A stretch of 64,000 nt of DNA from an uncultured Microcaldota archaeon. GTDB taxonomy: Archaea; Micrarchaeota; Micrarchaeia; Norongarragalinales; CAINOH01. The first letter of the stretch is position 1, and each line of letters opens with the position of its first letter. Where the stretch lies: contig CAINOH010000024.1 of NCBI GenBank assembly GCA_903851445.1, positions 1 to 64,000 on the forward strand, written 5' to 3'. This document shows, in pieces, positions 62,430 to 64,000 of the stretch. Both the position numbers and the translations under genes were made by a program. The notes below the pieces were generated by a model that saw only the letters and a list, made by a program, of their open reading frames with translations, was not told the DNA's origin and ran no database searches.

Positions 62430-63941
62430 ATGAAGAAAGCCCTGCCCCTGAAGGCAATCCTTGCCGCAATAGCGGTCGTTGTAGTGGTACTGGTCGTCGC
62501 TTTGGCTGCGCTGCCGCAGAACAACAGCGCTTCCATGAACATAAGCTGGAACAGCCTTGCTGACGCGCAAAAGGCGCCGGACTCGGACGCGCCAAAGGCG
62601 GTTGAGATTACGGTGTACCAGGCTCAGGACACTTATACTCCCTCGTACTGGAACAACGGCTACCGGTCCACCACGCAGGCGCTCAACTACAACCCGTCCG
62701 ACGGGATTGCGCTTGTCAAGGAGACGCGCAACGTCGACCTGCCAGCAGGAGTTGCAAGCCTTGCAATCAAGGGCACCTCGGCATACCTCGACCCGACAAG
62801 CGTGCATCTTTCGGACCTTTCAGGAAAGTCGCTTTCCATACTCGAACAGAACTATGATTATGACTTGGTGGATGGTTACAAGTTGCTTGACAAGTACATT
62901 GACAAGCAGATTACGGTCAAGTCCGGAAACGACACCACTACAGGCGTGCTGCTTTCCGCAAGCGGCCCGGTCCTGCAGACTGCAAACGGCGTGACCGTGC
63001 TCTCAGGCTACGACAAGATAGATTTCCCGTCGCTTCCCGAGGGCCTCATCACCACGCCCACAATCAGCTGGATCCTGGACTCGCAGGCTGCTGGCAGCCG
63101 CGACGTCGAGGTCAGCTACCTTACAAGCGGGCTCAACTGGAACGCGAACTACGTGGCAATTGACAACGCCGACGACACCGCGCTTTCCCTCCAGGCGTGG
63201 ATTTCGCTGCGCAACGATGCGGGAACAACGTTCAAGGACGCCAAGCTCAAGCTCGTTGCCGGTGACATCAACGTTGTGACTCCGAACGCATACCCAAGTT
63301 ACGCGACTATGGACGCTTACGGCGCAAACGGAAAGGTCGCAGCTGTTACCGAGCAGAGCTTCTTCGAGTACCACCTCTACACGCTCGAGCGGCCGACCAC
63401 GATTGCATCAGGCCAGGTCAAGCAGGTTGAGATGACAAGCGCGGACAACGTCGCCGCAAAGAAGGAGTACATCTACGACGCGTCGCAAAGCTCGAAGGTT
63501 TCAGTAAAGCTTGGCTTCAACAACACCGAAAAGTCCGGGCTTGGCATTGCGCTGCCCAAGGGCAAGGTGCGCGTGTACAAGGCGGACTCCACAGGTTCGC
63601 TGCAGTTCCTCGGCGAGGACTCGATTGACCACACGCCGAAGGACGAGGCGGTCAAATTGACCATTGGAAACGCGTTTGACATTGTTGCTGAGAAGACGAC
63701 CACCGACTCCTCGATGAGCGGAAGCTGCTCGAGCAGGTACTCCTACAGGATAACGCTCCGCAACCACAAGGCCGAACCAGTCACTATCAAGGTTGTTGAG
63801 CACGCGTACGGCGAGTGGGACGTAACTAGCGAGACTTTCACGCACACCAAGGACTCGGCGACACAGCTTTCGTGGAACGTGCCTGTTGCTGCTGATGGCA
63901 CTTCAACTGTCGAGTACACGATTAGGACGGTGACTTGCTAA
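62430..63941 (+). CDS. DUF4139-domain extracellular protein
   Basis: After a single N-terminal transmembrane helix, the protein holds a DUF4140/DUF4139-like region: SYLTSGLNWNANYVA, AWISLRNDAGTTFKDAKLKLVAGDINV and later TIKVVEHAYGEWDV. Such proteins are secreted, of unknown function. ATG 62430 follows GGTGG; ATG 62418 would add four residues. It is an isolated transcription unit with a T-rich terminator after it. Confidence 0.85.
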   Translation: MKKALPLKAILAAIAVVVVVLVVALAALPQNNSASMNISWNSLADAQKAPDSDAPKAVEITVYQAQDTYTPSYWNNGYRSTTQALNYNPSDGIALVKETRNVDLPAGVASLAIKGTSAYLDPTSVHLSDLSGKSLSILEQNYDYDLVDGYKLLDKYIDKQITVKSGNDTTTGVLLSASGPVLQTANGVTVLSGYDKIDFPSLPEGLITTPTISWILDSQAAGSRDVEVSYLTSGLNWNANYVAIDNADDTALSLQAWISLRNDAGTTFKDAKLKLVAGDINVVTPNAYPSYATMDAYGANGKVAAVTEQSFFEYHLYTLERPTTIASGQVKQVEMTSADNVAAKKEYIYDASQSSKVSVKLGFNNTEKSGLGIALPKGKVRVYKADSTGSLQFLGEDSIDHTPKDEAVKLTIGNAFDIVAEKTTTDSSMSGSCSSRYSYRITLRNHKAEPVTIKVVEHAYGEWDVTSETFTHTKDSATQLSWNVPVAADGTSTVEYTIRTVTC

Positions 63942-63964
63942 GAAGAAGCGCTGGAGGCTTTTGC

Positions 63965-63998
63965 TTCCTTTTCTTTTATATTTTTTTATTTTCTATTT
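63965..63998 (+). terminator. T-rich terminator
   Basis: From about 63965 to the end the plus strand is T-rich, with runs of four to seven T (TTTTCTTTTATATTTTTTTATTTTC). It ends the DUF4139 gene and shows nothing else. Confidence 0.6.
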
Positions 63999-64000
63999 CT

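Overview
The window is about 64 kb of archaeal chromosome, densely packed and fairly GC-rich apart from an AT-rich left end. The archaeal signature genes are fibrillarin (39526-40245), an Sm-like protein (47446-47670), MBF1 (53037-53489), FEN-1 with a C-terminal PCNA-binding motif (51929-52951), an ATP-dependent DNA ligase (56501-58273), ribosomal protein S17e (59539-59787), translin, archaeal UMP kinase and intron-containing tRNAs. The mix of a bacterial-type MetK, many small membrane proteins, a pilin-like secretion pair, COG1361-type surface proteins and split-up metabolic pathways suggests a DPANN-type lineage (Diapherotrites or Micrarchaeota-like). That placement is an inference; no rRNA is present.

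Layout. 1-1512: AT-rich segment with a frameshifted gene remnant and a Fic protein, probably acquired. 1727-7684: a large Cys-rich surface protein, tRNA-Ala(CGC), a lipoprotein serpin, and a three-gene minus-strand cluster with a PIN nuclease. 7791-15685: an archaeal pilus/secretion ATPase and its membrane platform protein, a cation/proton antiporter, and small membrane or unknown proteins. 15897-19658: a 1253-residue mosaic surface protein with a class III (pilin-like) signal, two FISUMP domains, three Ig-like repeats and a YVTN propeller. It lies between tRNA-Thr and a short tRNA-3'-end-like sequence. 19864-30118: DUF92, an SdpI-like protein, two PspC proteins, AroD, a deaminase, MarC, MntP, and an AbrB regulator plus ABC exporter operon with a surface protein. 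30281-40245: a second antiporter, PEP synthase, a kinase, a toxin-antitoxin pair, UMP kinase, translin, SerB, a winged-helix regulator with a conspicuous operator, a phosphoesterase and fibrillarin.

40378-50533: membrane pyrophosphatase, a fused PyrF-PyrE enzyme, a RibC-like protein, a beta-CASP nuclease, tRNA-Ala(GGC) with a T-loop intron, LSm, MinD with a DUF2226 partner, a NYN-domain protein, TatD and tRNA-Ile. 50639-63998: MetK behind a perfect inverted repeat, FEN-1/MBF1, a site-2 protease, DNA ligase, small genes, tRNA-Gln with two non-canonical introns, S17e, a HerA-like protein with a degraded P-loop, a coiled-coil protein and a DUF4139 surface protein.

How the genes work together. 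PEP synthase, AroD, SerB, UMP kinase, PyrF-PyrE, RibC and MetK indicate at least partial biosynthetic ability for sugars or PEP, aromatic amino acids, serine, pyrimidines, flavin and SAM. Energy coupling relies partly on a proton-pumping pyrophosphatase and two antiporters. A strong theme is the cell surface: five large secreted or anchored proteins, a pilin-type export machine and several envelope-stress proteins. The most unusual features are the tRNA introns in the D-loop and T-loop, the mosaic adhesin beside tRNA-Thr, and the degenerate HerA homologue.
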